Assembly (NCBI GenBank): GCA_039881145.1
Contig: JAYKKI010000027.1
Span: forward strand, 18,673,001 to 18,737,000
Length of the DNA stretch: 64,000 bases
Direction: 5' to 3'
Source: Druceiella hillmani
Lineage: Eukaryota; Arthropoda; Insecta; Lepidoptera; Hepialidae
A program made the position numbers and the translations under genes. Positions within the stretch are counted from its first letter, which is position 1; each line of letters opens with the position of its first letter. Under the pieces are notes generated by a model that worked only from the letters and a program-made list of their open reading frames with translations, did no database searches and was not told the DNA's origin. Positions 24,701-37,835 of this stretch are shown here, one piece after another.

Positions 24701-25262
24701 CACATCCGTAAGCTTTTGTGTATGAGACTTGCACCTTTGTTTTTCCTTTTCAGTAACGGCGGAACTCCAAAAAAGAGTGAAAAGTTATTACAATACCAAA
24801 TAAATTCAAATGTAAAACTTAAAAGTAATAGGTCGATCGTGCATTAACTTTTTGAAAAGTGAAAATTCCATCAAGACAAATAAAAAACAGCCAACTTCCT
24901 CTGTGAAAATTTAGCTATGAGAAGTAGTGTGCCGAGTTCTTAAAGAGTTAAAGAAGTAAAAATAAGTAGATTACTGGAATAGTATAAATCAATGAGACTA
25001 CAAAGGTTCTGTAAAATACTAAGTACAGGCCACTTTAAACATTTAAGAAAACGTGCTGTTTATATTCAAATGATTTACGTATATTATTACTAGTTTTCAT
25101 CATGATAATATATTTCATTGGTGTGAAATTATCCCAAACGTTTACTTCTACTTTTAGTAAAACTTTTTTCGCAGTTTCGGAGAGGGATAATGCCAGTTCT
25201 GATAAGGTAGTTCCAAAATCTTTATAATTCGCCCATTTACTTAACATCCACAGAGTCGAAGG

Positions 25263-25264
<2 letters not shown>
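24701..25264. other. AT-rich sequence, nothing recognised
   Basis: No gene or clear repeat. Confidence 0.4.
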
Positions 25265-25334
<70 letters not shown>

Positions 25335-25342
25335 ATGTATAG

Positions 25343-25382
<40 letters not shown>

Positions 25383-25398
25383 ATGTGTGTGAGTGTGT
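25265..25398. repeat. Compound (TA)n(TG)n microsatellite
   Basis: Long TA tract, GTGTATGTATAGA, TA again, then a GT run with ATGTGTGTGAGTG. Both open frames here (Ile/Tyr and His/Thr repeats) are products of the repeat. Confidence 0.98.
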
Positions 25399-25589
25399 GA
25401 CTGCATGTGTACATGTATGTATTTAATATCAAACTCGCTGTTATTTCCAAACTCATCGACATTTTTAGTGTTATTTCTATTGTGTTAAAAGATAATATCG
25501 GTTATTCGGGAATCGAGGAATTTCTGAGAAAAGAGATGTGTAAAAGATGAAAAGAAACGTGATTCAATTTATTTAGTATCTTTTATTCT

Positions 25590-26165
25590 TTTCGAGGTAC
25601 AATAACCTAAAAATTATTTTACCAAAATTGGCAGTAGATTTAATAAAAATAATTTAATTAATCTACTCTAAAATTACACATGTAATTTTTAATTAGTCTT
25701 TTTATTTCAAATAAATAAATTAATAGTTTAACGCCTTCTAATCTTCACCAAATCAGTCGCATCAGCCATATTTTCATATCATAATATTGCTAAACAATAA
25801 ACACAAAAGATCTTTGTTTTCTTAAAGAAGTTATTTGTTTCAGCTTCGCTTCAATAACCATCCCAAAGCGTACAATATCCTAAAAATTATTTTACCAAAA
25901 TTAGTATGTGTATGGAACTAATTGTATGGAGCTAACCATGCACATATTAATTTTGTTAAATCTACTCTCAAATTACACCTGTAAATTTTTAATTAGCCTT
26001 TTTATTTGAAGCAAATAAATTAATGGTCTAACACCTTCCGATCTTCCCTAAATTAGTCGCATCTACAATATTTTGATGTTGTTATGTTGCTACAAAAATA
26101 AAGACAAAAGGTCTTTGCTTCCTTAAATACGTTATATGTTTCAGCTTCGCTTTAATAACCATTCC
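25590..26165 (+). repeat. Tandem duplication upstream of K element, unit about 285 bp
   Basis: Two direct units (about 25600-25880 and 25880-26165) share CCTAAAAATTATTTTACCAA, AATTACACMTGTAA, ATAAATTAATRGTYTAACRC, ATCTTTGYTT and TTTCAGCTTCGCTT. A single unit stands before the K element at 37305-37500. Confidence 0.85.
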
Positions 26166-26189
26166 GAACCGTAGCTACAAAATATTGTA

Positions 26190-26500
26190 AATGTATAAAC
26201 AGCAAAGTCAGCTCGCTTCCTCAAAAACATCTTGTTAAAGGTTTTATCGCACGTCCGTGAGCGCGATATATCGTACGAACAATGAATTTAAATTTTTTAC
26301 TTTTCACGTAGCTGCTGTGTTACGATGGCGTCTCTGCGAGTCCTCTACGTGACAAGGTAACGTAGAAGTGGTACAAACACGCTTGACTTATACGGCTGCT
26401 ACGTGATGCAAATCGGGCGTGAAAGCATTTGTTTTTATAATTCTGAAGAGGTGTTGATATATTGTATAATTTAAATTGAGGTGTTGTAAAATTAGCTTTT
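26190..26500 (+). repeat. K element, copy next to duplicon B
   Basis: From CAGCTCGCTTCCTCAAAAAC through the GCGCGATATATCGTACG block, CACGTAGCTGCTGTG, GATGGCGTCTCTGCG, CTCTACGTGAC and GGCTGCTACGTGATGC to the AGGTGTTGTAAAATTAGC end. It is nearly identical (roughly 96% by eye over about 215 bases) to 37540-37755. ACGTG cores occur at 26305-26310 (reverse), 26346-26352 and 26399-26406; a palindromic GCGATATATCG lies at 26263-26273. No coding frame. It is GC-richer than the flanks. Confidence 0.8.
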
Positions 26501-27555
26501 CAGATATATATATGGAAATTAATCAAATATTATTGTGTATTTACTCTTTTCCGTTTCAAAGTATTAACGGTTGAACTGATGAATTTCGGAATCCATTTTG
26601 ACTGTTTTCAAAACACGTGTTTCAATTCTAGTCATATTATGCAGTATCAATATATATGCATTCAAATAGTAAAATTAAATTGAATTTGATTAGATAGATT
26701 CTTCTGCACCAGTTTAATCGCTTTCCGATCAATGAGAAACAGCAACACCGGAAATACATTCACTATAGTCATTTTCAACATGTCTTTGCTAACCTTGACA
26801 TCACAATATAGCAATAACGTGTGCACAGCAGCCTACAACACGTACTCCTACTTTGCATTGGCGGTACCAAGACCAAATCTGTAACGTGTAGGAATTACTG
26901 AAGATTTCATAGATTTTTGAAGATGTATGCTAAGACTGCTCTTGATTAATAAACATTTCATAAAGAAGTGAATCGCTGATCAATCGATCGATGTTTTGTT
27001 ATTCCACTCAACATATAATTATATAAGATTAATAGCAAAACGCTGTCTATTTCTTTCACTTTTATTTTTAAATTAAAGCATATATGAAATACAATTTGTT
27101 TTTAAGCTATTACATAGGAAAGCATATTTTCAGATAACACAAGTAACTCTATTTGATCAAATGAACAGGAACACAAAATTACACTGATAACAACCCCTCA
27201 ACCCCAGTCATATATAAAGAGGTGAAAATAATTTTTACGTGAAAGTCAGCAAAAAGTGCACCATACTACAATATATTATCGTACGGTTGTTACAAGTCAT
27301 CTATTCGTGAAAAGAATGATCAAACATCGTTAATTTATAGAGATCCACAATTAAATTAAATCCAAACCACCAAATACAAGTTGCACTTGCGCCCCGTAGT
27401 TTCTGTGTCCTGGAATTTGTGAAGTGGTAGGGTTTATTGACTATGTTTTTACATATTATTTCAGATTCTTTTCGATATGCATATGAACAAGGTCCTAAAA
27501 TTAATCGTTTCTTTTCACACGTGAAAACTTGAAATTTGGCATAGTAATCAAATAT
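26501..27555. other. Sequence without recognised features
   Basis: No supported gene. The parts around 26640-26700 and 26940-26975 weakly match 37930-37975 and 38380-38460, suggesting that the third K-containing unit also included this region. Confidence 0.4.
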
Positions 27556-27995
27556 ATTAACGCGCACATATCTCCATAGCTAACATTCTAAAATATTCAT
27601 ATGGAAATCTTAAAAAGGCAAGTTAAGTATGCGAAAATGTTTTTTTGTTTCTAATTCCATATTCGTTTGAAAAAGTTAGTCATTAGGATCTAAAAAATTT
27701 TTTTTTTTCACAATATTAGTTAGTATATTCTTCTTTATTTCGGAAATTACTCAAATTAAAATTGAAAGAAAAATAGGGTTTTTATGTAAAGATTATATAA
27801 AGCGTACCGCAATGATTCCAGATGACATAATTTTTTAAATCATGCACCATATTTTTACACCTGTGAAGGTTATAATAGACAATATTTTACTTTGTTGCAT
27901 AATTAATATCTCTAAATACTTTGGTAGAAGTACTACGCACACTTGAGTGTGTTTTTTTAAAGCCTTAGTATGTACAAAATCCTTATGGTCTGAGT
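27556..27995 (-). repeat. Family G repeat, minus orientation
   Basis: Shares GCACATATCTC, AAAATATTCATATG, ATGATTCCAGATRWCAT, TTTTTACRSCTGTGAA and the GTATGTACAAAATCC head with 52655-53230. Read on the minus strand, the head corresponds to the GGGTTCCGTAC part of intact family G. Confidence 0.5.
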
Positions 27996-30900
27996 TCTAT
28001 TATAGTCTAGTAGTATGACTATGTATAAATATTAGATTTTATGGATTGGATCAATTTGTTAAAAAATTAATAAACATAAAAAGTATATAAAAACTCAAGT
28101 AATGAATATATAACCAGTTAACGAAATCACCGCACCGTACATTTCAGAACTTCCAGTCATAAAATTTCGCTTTTCAAGCTTTTGCTATCATATATCTAGT
28201 AATATGATAATTTCACAAATAGCTTTAATACGAAATGAAAGCGAGTGAAAACTTTTATTAAATTAGGCTTCAAAAATAAAAAAATTCATATTAGTAAACC
28301 GAAATAATTTCCATTACTTACCTGACTCCAATTTCACTTTGAATATGTTTTCTCGTCTCTATGCTACATTTAATTCTCAATTTAGAATACATTAAATTTA
28401 TCTTTCATTGAAATTATATCTGAAACTCTGTATATTATAGTATCCAGTAACAGTCAGATTATTCGTGTCTTAATCGATATTATTTCGTACTGCTGAGATA
28501 AAATAAGTAAATTTCTATGGTTATTAATCCGCAAACCATCAGCTGCATAATTTCCGTTGAGTTTATATCTTTCCTTAAATGGATAACATTCTCAGAGGTA
28601 TTGTAAGAATGGCTACCACAGCCTGTACCTACAGGTAGCATTTTTGATGAAAATGTAATAATGAAAAGCAATGTATGAGGGGTAGATACAACGACAATTG
28701 TACTTACATTAGTGATCGAAAAAATCCACTTTTGATGTAGCACATTGATTTGTGGCTCATATGAAAGTAATTCCTTCCATGAAAGTAATTCAAAAAATAT
28801 CTCAAGTGCCTTACAAAAAAGTAATTCAAAACTTATCTCATTCCAGCAATATTTTGTAAATTTATTTATGTTCGAAAACGTTTTTATACCGCAAACATTT
28901 CAACTATTCGCCTATGTATTATTTTATAATTTTCAGAGCGCTTCTCATTCAGTAGTTATTTGAAATAAATTCAATGACTAATGTTATGAAAAATATTTTC
29001 ATTACGTCAAAATCAAGGAGACTATTCAACATGTGAAACTGACAAAGCTACGTATCGCTACACATTAATATTTGTAAAATTACGTCATCCGCTTAAATAA
29101 ATCCTTATTTCATTCCAATATATGAAACACACTTTCAGGAGTTGCTCATTATCTAATCTTTCCTTAATTTGAATACACAAAAAAATTCGTTTCCATCTTC
29201 ATGTAAGTAGACATTAAAACAATATCTGACAAAATAAATACTTCACTGTGATCGTATGCATCAACACATCATAAATTAAATTGAAAAAATTTCTTAACAA
29301 TATCGACAAAGTAATCAATAAAGATTTGGAGTTATACATCAATTTTAAAAGAAAAGCAGAGTATTATTACCAGGGAAATAATAACTTACACATGGAAACG
29401 CAAATAATCCAAGTATATAATATTATTATATTTTTGATCTATAGCACATGCATTTTAGACAACCTTACCTAGTTTTCGTGAAATGTATCTCAAGGGTTAT
29501 CCGGGTTCGAAAAATGTACGTATTTATGAATTGTCTACACTATTTCTGGATACTCGACCTATTAATAATGTGTGTTTATTGATAATGTGTGTTAATTATA
29601 GCAAACCCATATTCCGATCGTTCGTTGCATTTTCTCTCGGCAAATAATATATTTATATTTCGTTGTTAATATTATTTCGTTTATTAAGCACCTTTCGCTA
29701 TTAGTTTTTGATTTTTTGTCTCACGGCGTTTGCTCATATTGGCAAGTTATTTATAATATAAATTCGATATTATTTTAAAATTAAGAATAATGTTATAATG
29801 TTAGATACCATCTATCACAACTTGCTTTAGCGACAAATATTCAACAGGCCACATAAGAATATCTTAAAATAATCTTGAATGCAGATTCAATTTTAATAAT
29901 TGCCTAAATTACTCAAATGTATGTGGGATACATGCTCTAAGTTTAGTGACAAACCTTCCAATCTTATACAATTTGTATCCACTGTACTTACTTGATAAAT
30001 GTAGTCGGTATCGTTAATAATAATTGCTGGAATTAAGCTTCGGAGTTACGTTTAACAAATGGCACAATAACAATAGTGATTTAAATCTCAATAATTTGAT
30101 TAATAGAACGAGTCAAAGGTACACCTAGTATTTGTACAAGGTTTTTTATGAAATTTCTAATTCAAATTTTTCGATATTCATGTACTTGTACAGTTCCAAA
30201 ATACATACGCCAGATCAATACTTTATTAGTCTATAGTATATATGAGTATTTCCATCCGTTATTTATGTTTAAAACATTAGCTAAACACGTGAAATTGCAT
30301 ATTAATTATATTCGTAAATTCATTACCAAAAAGGCAACTTTGTATATTTTCAGTCTTTAATGCAAATATAAGTAAACATTTGTTCGTCATTAATGTACTT
30401 ATTACTACATTCAACCACATTGGATAATTTTGATGAACTAAATTGATCTATTCTGTTATAAAATTTATTGACTCTAGAATTATCATTTAAAAACAATATA
30501 AAATTTAAATTCCAAAAAGTATACAACGGAAATTACAAATATAGACATGAAGTAAGGAGAAGTGGGTGAAGGGGTTTACAAAAGGTGAGACTCCTTCAGA
30601 TGGTCTTAAAATATTTATAGAGGGCAAGTTCTCTGTGTCACCGTCTAATGGCCTAGTTGAATCAATTGAATAATAAGAAAAAAATCATATTTTAAGTTAG
30701 GTTAAATAATGTAGTGGCCGAAATTTGACCTTAATGTAATTATCAACTTGTTGAAAACACTAATAGGTAGGAGAGAGTAAGTCAATTCCGATTGCTGTTA
30801 CAAAATGTTTCTTTCGCAATAGTTGTATATTCAGCAAGCTATGTTCCACTAATATTTAAAACACAGATGTGTATTATAAAAAATATAAAATAAACGCTTT

Positions 30901-31884
30901 TTGCCTTCTTTTGAAATAGGTATATTAAGCAAGCTGTATTCCACTAAAATATAAAACACCGATATCTATTACAAAATATATAAAATAAACGCTTTTTTTC
31001 CTTGAGATATACCCCAGAGACTATTGAAAAGGGAATATTTGAAATACCACAAAAGTCACAGCTCGATCAGTCAATTTAATATTCTAACATTTTACCATTT
31101 TTTGGTGACAATCTCTACTCTGTGCGACTGTTTGACCACAGAATATGATGTGTTTTACATTGACAGTATAACCGTAAACAATTAATCGAAAAAACATATA
31201 TTATTTATAAATTTTGGCTCTCTGCAATCCTTCTCATTATAAACTTTAACTCAACCAAATCGCACACTCCACCGTGCCAGCAATTTGCTTAAAAATGGGT
31301 ACAACATTTTTCCTTCACATGTTAATATTTAAATTATTGCTGTAACTATAAAAAGTTAAATTATATATAAATGGCATTTATCGCAAATTTCTTTTAATTT
31401 AATTTAGTCTCTATGTTGAGTTTAATAGGTTTAAAAGATTTAGTTGCATTTTCTGAAGCTAAAAATGTAACGGAGGCGCAGGTTTTCAAAGCATCCTAAT
31501 TTTGTTAAGACGTTAAAGGCGATCAGGGTAGCATATATTTCTGTTGTGAAGCAGTGACAACAATTGATTAATAGAGATGGACTTTGTTTCCAACAACTAG
31601 AAAACTTTGACAATGCTTTGGAAGTGCATTCTGCTGAAGATACGATGATCAACATTATTTATTGGAAGTTGCCACTTAACAGTTGCAAACTCTATCGATC
31701 AGCAGATCCAAGGCTTTATCAGTTGATATGAATGACGTTATTGCGTTATTTATGTACAGATAAGGCTAATCTAATGGCCTAATTATAAAAATAAATATAA
31801 ATTGTTATACATTCAAGTTTCACCTGAAAAAGATATATTAATTGTATATTCGTGTTTACATTCTATCCTAAAATTTTCCTGGTA

Positions 31885-32358
31885 CCTTAAAATCTACGAT
31901 TCTAAGACCTTTAAATTTGTTAAGAAAGGTCGCAACGTTTTTATAAATTCAATATTTCTAACAAAGTAAAAAAAGAGTTCTAAAACATTAAAGAGAAAAA
32001 CGGTTGTAACTCAAAAGCCCATTTCAAAGACAAACTACATAAACTTTTCTATGGGAATTAGTAAAAGGGAAAAAGTGCGTACATAAAAATATGTTGTCAA
32101 AACTAGTTCCGGAAAAAAAATGTATGTTGAACGAAAAATGAATTTTAAATTTTTACTTTTTGCTTATTCCGTTGTGGTACCGGAGACGTTTTTTGCGCAC
32201 CATTTACATACGTTACGATGTAAGGTATGAGTTTTGCGTATGGGCTTAAATATAGTTGCTACGTGATCTAAACCTTTTGATGAAATATTTTTTGAGGCAG
32301 TTTTTATTAGACTGAAAGAAATAGTAACTGTTAATGAGATGGCGTCAATGTGTCTTTT
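31885..32358 (+). mobile_element. K-like element inserted in duplicon B
   Basis: Copy A runs uninterrupted across this point (about 15508-15525). In B about 470 bases intervene between the TAAAATT and TTTGAATATTTC blocks. The insert carries K features in order: ACGAAAAATGAATTTTAAAT, GTTGTGGTACC, the TTACGATGTAAGG block, GTTGCTACGTGATC and GAGATGGCGTC. A filled versus empty site pair argues that K sequences transpose or retropose. No terminal repeats or target duplication could be made out. Confidence 0.6.
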
Positions 32359-33792
32359 TAGTTTGAATATTTCAAAACTGATGTACGATGTCTCATCTCT
32401 GCTTATTTTGAATACAAGATAAAATTTTACATCGACCACTCAATAATCAATAAAAAATTTAGAATTGATTATCTATATTTAAAATTTTAATACAAAAGTG
32501 TTCTCTTCGACATGGATTATAAAAGAAGAATTTCGATTAACAAACACAAGATACTATGTTTTTCCTTGATACTTTCAAGGTTTCGAAGTCGTATAGCTAA
32601 ACGGAATCCTATAATTACGTCGTGTTTATTTGTTCTTTCGACAGCGACATCACATCTCTTCTTTTCTTAGTTTCAGGTCAATTGTGATCGATATTACAGA
32701 AAGATATATCTGAATTAGGTTAAAACCTGGAAATAAATAAAAAATACCTTACATATTTTTTGACGTATATTTATTTAAATTGAACTCAGAGATGACAATT
32801 TTTTTTTTCACAAACTGAATGGGAATTCATCGAATGGGTTGCGCAGGTACTTGTAAAGAGCAAACAGAAATATCTAGTTACATTTTTATATTACCTCTCC
32901 TTCACAACAGATGAGTCTAGAAATTGTTATGTGATATAACATTTACTCCTTACTTGTCATTCTGTCACGTTAAAATTGTTTAACGCTTAACAAGACAAAT
33001 ACCTAATACGATCGACAGGCGGTAGAACTGGCCGAGTGCTAACAACATGGTGGTCGAGAATGTCAAACAGTTTATTCAAATATAATGGTCGACGAATCGA
33101 TACGTCGCCATCTATTTTCATGTCTTAAGATGTGCGTTTAGGTTTATGTGCGGTAAAATGCGAATATTAAAAGCGAAGAGCGGTATCAAATTATTGAACT
33201 ACAGTTCAAAATTTAATATTATTGTTTTCCTAAGAAGATGAACGTGTAACTAAGTTATGATTATCGCATTGCGTGTCAATGTTTATCGAATATTTTTTTA
33301 TCTATGAAAATGTTACCAAATACGAATCGATATCCACTGATAATTCATTTTTTTGACAAGTATATAGTACGTATTTTTGAGTTGATTCTATGTACGCATA
33401 TGCGTGTGAAAGGCGAAAATGGAGTAGAATTCAATAGATTACACGCGAATTGGAAGGTGTGTCTGTGTGCGATATGCTTCAGCGAACACTCAAAACCGCA
33501 ACCATTGCTTACGTAAACATTCGGAGCATGTGTAAATGTTTGATAGATTTCATTATGTTAGCTGCAGTAAACAGTTTCGTTATTTATTCGCTTCGAGGGA
33601 AAATGTATTAAGTATATTACTGCATGTAAGTTAAAATATAATGATAGTCAGAGTACAAGAAAAAGGAGGATACTTCTCAAAGACTTCCGATCTAAAAGAG
33701 CATACTAATGATTATTATTAAATATTTACTAAGATTGACCCTTAAAAAATGTCTTTTCTTCAATGAACTTATATTAGTAAATCTCAAATTTA

Positions 33793-33827
33793 TATGTATA
33801 TATATGTACGTACACATATGTACATAC

Positions 33828-33900
<73 letters not shown>
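33793..33900. repeat. (TA)n microsatellite with TACATA interruptions
   Basis: Interrupted TA tract. Open frames on both strands here are simple Ile/Tyr repeats and not genes. Confidence 0.97.
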
Positions 33901-33904
33901 ACAC

Positions 33905-34495
33905 CACTGCACATTTTTGATTACCATTTAAAGAATTTATCTAATAATTTCCTCTTCGATAAAATTCTTGACAAAAGGTTTCATCCCTAGTTTTATACAT
34001 AAGGTCATATTTAAAAAAAAATTAAAATATCCCTTGCCTATTTTTTACTTTCTGTCATGAAAACTTTAACCTTTAACTAAAACAGTTTTAAAATGTGACA
34101 AAAGACAGAAATGGGGAAATGAATGCGTCACAAGATTTCCATTTTTCCTATTTACACCAGAATTCCTAAATGAAATAATAGCTGGTGTGTTATTACTCAT
34201 AATTTCACGTTCATAAAGGATGTATACCACAAAATTTAGAAACGAAATTTTGGACAAGAATGTTTGTTTAAAAATTTGAAATATACGGATATGAATATAG
34301 AGAAACCGACATTAAAGTGGTTTTACCGTATTAAAAATTATGTGAAAAAAGAAAATATGGAGCGCGAAGAAAATCATGGATATTTCAAGTTTATGAATGT
34401 TTGAAAGATGGAAATGCAGAGTCATTAAAACAAAAAATCTGAGTTAAATGCAAAATTTGCAAGAAACTAAATAAACCGACCGAGTAATACAGAGC
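33905..34495 (+). repeat. F repeat, first copy in duplicon B
   Basis: Counterpart of 17118-17765. The frame at 34353-34442 reads KYGARRKSWIFQVYECLK and stays open for 29 codons to a TGA, matching the peptide in both A copies. Confidence 0.55.
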
Positions 34496-36214
34496 ATATT
34501 TCTAGGTAAATAACAATTTTTTATAAATTGTTAACTAAGATGAACCCTTGAGAAATTTCATTTCTTCTGACATTTTATAACTGACCTGACGCTCATACCT
34601 TTATTATATTCAATCACTTGTTTCAAAAGGGTAAAAACCACAATAAAATAATTATTTAGATAATATTATTTTGCAAAATTTACGTCGACTTGCAGTAACA
34701 AATCAAAGCGATATATGCAACTAATTATCGTTGTTATGACAGCGAAAGATGATCTAAGTAACATATTTACAAAAATAAAATAAATTTATTATTGTAAAAG
34801 TTTAATAAAATTGCTATCTACCCTTAAATATTTAATTTTTAAATTTACCCAAATGTGTGCGAAATCCTCATTGTTTACTTAACAGTAGTTTTACTTAACA
34901 CATGTTTTTTTTTTCACAAGCAGTGAAAATGAAAATTTAACTAGTACTTAATGAGCACTCGCATTAATGTCATGTCGTGATATCATAGAGTGTTGAATCA
35001 ATGGACATAAGTTTAAGTTAATTTCGTAGTTTAAAAATTAGATGATAGAGAGGGGAAATATTGTATCATTTTGTACCCTAATGTTTAGCAAACGGGGTTG
35101 AACAATTTGAAAAAATTATAAATGAAACCTTTATTTTATTACATCTCTTTTACCCTAAAAAACGCAAATAAAATTCGTGCGAGTTCACATGCCTAAGAAG
35201 TCGTTTATTTTTATATTTTGCGACTTAACTATCGAAATCTATATTCGAAGTGTTGCATGTAGACATTTCGAATGTAGATTCGTATTCTTATGTTGCAAAA
35301 TATTACATTCATCTAAGTGTGTGTTCATAAAATAAAAATAAGGCTGTAATAGACTGTTAGATAAACAGATATAACGACGTTATAAGTTTTATATTACTTC
35401 TCTCTATCTGAATGTTCCCAATCAATAATAATTTATTCTGAAAGAGTTTCTTTTCAAACATCTGCATTTTTCCAATTTAATCATTGCACAGAATTTAAGA
35501 AGCAGTTTATAGACCAGTTTTCCGTTTATTTTCATACTTTCGTACGAAACATTTATCTTTTGAATTTAGTTCTGAAACTTTTCTACTTACGGATTTAGGG
35601 GCAAAGAAATAAGAAAGTTTAGACATCTTGATAGATCTTGCTTCTAAAAACTCTCCAGATGAATAAACTCTTGTTCGTGTTTACCAGAACTTCAGTATCG
35701 GTTTACATAGTAATTTACGTCATTTCACTTGCTTCTAATTCATAGTCGATTTATATAAATTCTCATACTTAAATTCAGAGGTAATGCAAAATAATGAGTA
35801 CAAATAGCAGAAATAATGTCACTCTTATGTAGTTGTTCTATGATATATCGAATAGAATGTGAAGTATGAATAATACATTCTTTACGAAGGTTCCGTACGC
35901 TCTTAGAAACATGTAAATTTGGGACATATAAGGGTATATTGTATTTCTATAAATCTAATTACGAATATTGATTATATTTTTCATTGAATATATCTTTACG
36001 TAAAAATATATTTCTTAAGTTTAGGTTCAGTAACTTGATTGCTATATCTCTTTAATTTTTTTAATGAAAGCTGACCAAAATGATTTTTCTCTGATTTAGT
36101 TAACAAATGCCTTCACCTTGAATTTTTTGATTTCTGAAACAAATTTAGATGAAAGAATATGCTACAAGATATTTTGGAGTCTCATATCTGACAGAGGAGA
36201 ACTGTATCGAAAAA

Positions 36215-36610
36215 TAACATTCTTGATTACCTTTTAAAAGATCTATTCACTAACATCCCATTTTGTGAAGTTTTTCAGAACAAATTTCATCCCTTGTTTG
36301 AAATATGAAGAAGTATTTTAAACAATTTAAAATATTTTTTCTTTTTTTGCATTTCGTCATGTAAATTCTTAAACTTCAACTAAAATACTTTTGAACATGT
36401 GACATAATGACGAACATAGAGAAACGAATACATTATAAGAATTCAATTTTCAGCATTTACAACGTAACAAATGAAAGCGTAGCTGTGTATGTTGATGTGT
36501 TAGTATTTATAAACACATATTCGCAAATAAAAACGTAAACCACCAAAAAATAAAAAGTAAATTTTTGACCAGAAACCTTTATTAAAAAATTTGAAATATA
36601 CGGCTACGAA
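36215..36610 (+). repeat. F repeat, second copy in duplicon B, truncated
   Basis: Starts with the CCTTTTAAAAGATCTATT block and aligns with 17130-17530. It is cut before the conserved peptide region, where copy B has lost the sequence matching 19415-19965 of A. Confidence 0.55.
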
Positions 36611-37304
36611 CACACACGCAACTTCTATCGCGGGAATGTAATAAGGGATAGATTATGTATTTCGCTACTAAGTGGATAGCATCGTCTTAATCTTGGAAAC
36701 AATAGTTTCGATTTTAAAAATATTTTCCAGGAAGTGAAAGGAAGTTCTATTCAATTTTTTTGCTTTTCCACGCTAGTGAAGCTGCAGGTCCAAACTAATA
36801 GAACAAACTGTGTTCACGTTATACCTATTAAATAAGTCTTTAAATCAGAATATAACTTTTTCTTCTACCTTTTTTTTCATTAATTCGTAAAAATTTGAGG
36901 TGCTTCTCTATTCCTTCCTTCGTCATTCAAACTGAATAATATAACTTTGTATGTCACTTGAAAACAACCTGATTCAAATTGAAATCAAAATTACAAAGGT
37001 ACTCTTCTTGCCGTCAAGATGTAAAAAATGAGAAATTAGCTATTAAAAATTTATTGACAATTTTATTAACAATTTTGAAACTAATTGGTGTGTTCGTTCG
37101 GAAGTTTTAGAAATATTATTTTTTATAAACCTTATTTATTACAAGTGGTATTCCATAAATTTTTACTGAACCTCAAAAATAAAATTCATAATTATTTGTC
37201 AACTTTTTCGTACACATGATACTTGCACACATTATTCAGCACCGATCAGAGGAACTCCAGGCAAGTATTGGGTGTGTCAAAAAGAGTTATATGTAATTTT
37301 TTAA

Positions 37305-37500
37305 AATCTACTTTTCAAATTACATCTGTCATTTTAATTAGGCTTTTTATTTTAAACAAATAAATTGATACTCTAACACCTTCTAACCTTCTTATGTTTA
37401 CGTCATTATTTGCTACAAAAATACAGATAAAAGATCTTTGTTTTCCTAAATACGTTATTTGTTTCAGCTTCGCTTCAATAACCATTCCAAAGCGTAGCTA
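37305..37500 (+). repeat. Single copy of the pre-K unit
   Basis: Matches each of the tandem units at 25600-26165 (AAATTACATCTGTCATTTTA, TCTAACACCTTCTAACCTT, GTTTCAGCTTCGCTTCAATA). It marks the start of a third unit of the duplicated array. Confidence 0.75.
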
Positions 37501-37835
37501 CAAAATCTTCTAAATGGATAAACAGAAAAGTCAGCTCGCTTCCTCAAAAACATCTTGTTAAAGATTTTATCGTGCGTTCGTGAGCGCGATATATCGTACG
37601 AACAATGAATTTAAATTTTTTACTTTTCACGTAGCTGCTGTGTTACGGTGGCGCCTCTGCGAGTCCTCTACGTGACAAGGTAACGTAGAAGTGGTACAAA
37701 CACGCTTGACTTATACGGCTGCTACGTGATGCAAATCTGGCGTGAGAGCATTTGTTTTTATAATTCTGAACAAGTGTTGATATATTGTATAATTTAAATT
37801 GAGGTGTTGTAAAATTAGCTTTTTATATATATGTG
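37501..37835 (+). repeat. K element, third copy of array
   Basis: Near-identical to 26190-26500, much closer than the flanking sequences are to each other. It keeps the GCGATATATCG palindrome (37586-37596), the CACGTAGCTGCTGTG block, CTCTACGTGAC and GGCTGCTACGTGATGC. No coding frame. Confidence 0.8.

Larger units (their letters stand above)
27750..37195 (+). repeat. Segmental duplication, copy B
   Basis: Same-orientation partner of 11940-20575 (anchors given there). Relative to A it has an extra K-like block of about 470 bases at 31885-32358, a pure TA microsatellite in place of the TA/TG one, and a loss of the sequence equivalent to about 19415-19965. Frames found in A are broken here: the A frame at 18661-18879 has a 4-base deletion in B near 35500, and the A frame at 15485-15775 is split by the K insertion. 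Confidence 0.85.

Noticed and set aside
25035..25462. Open frames with long His/Thr and Ile/Tyr runs
   Set aside because: Produced by the TA/TG microsatellite; the same holds for frames at 10365, 17003, 33692, 33708, 39973 and 62506.
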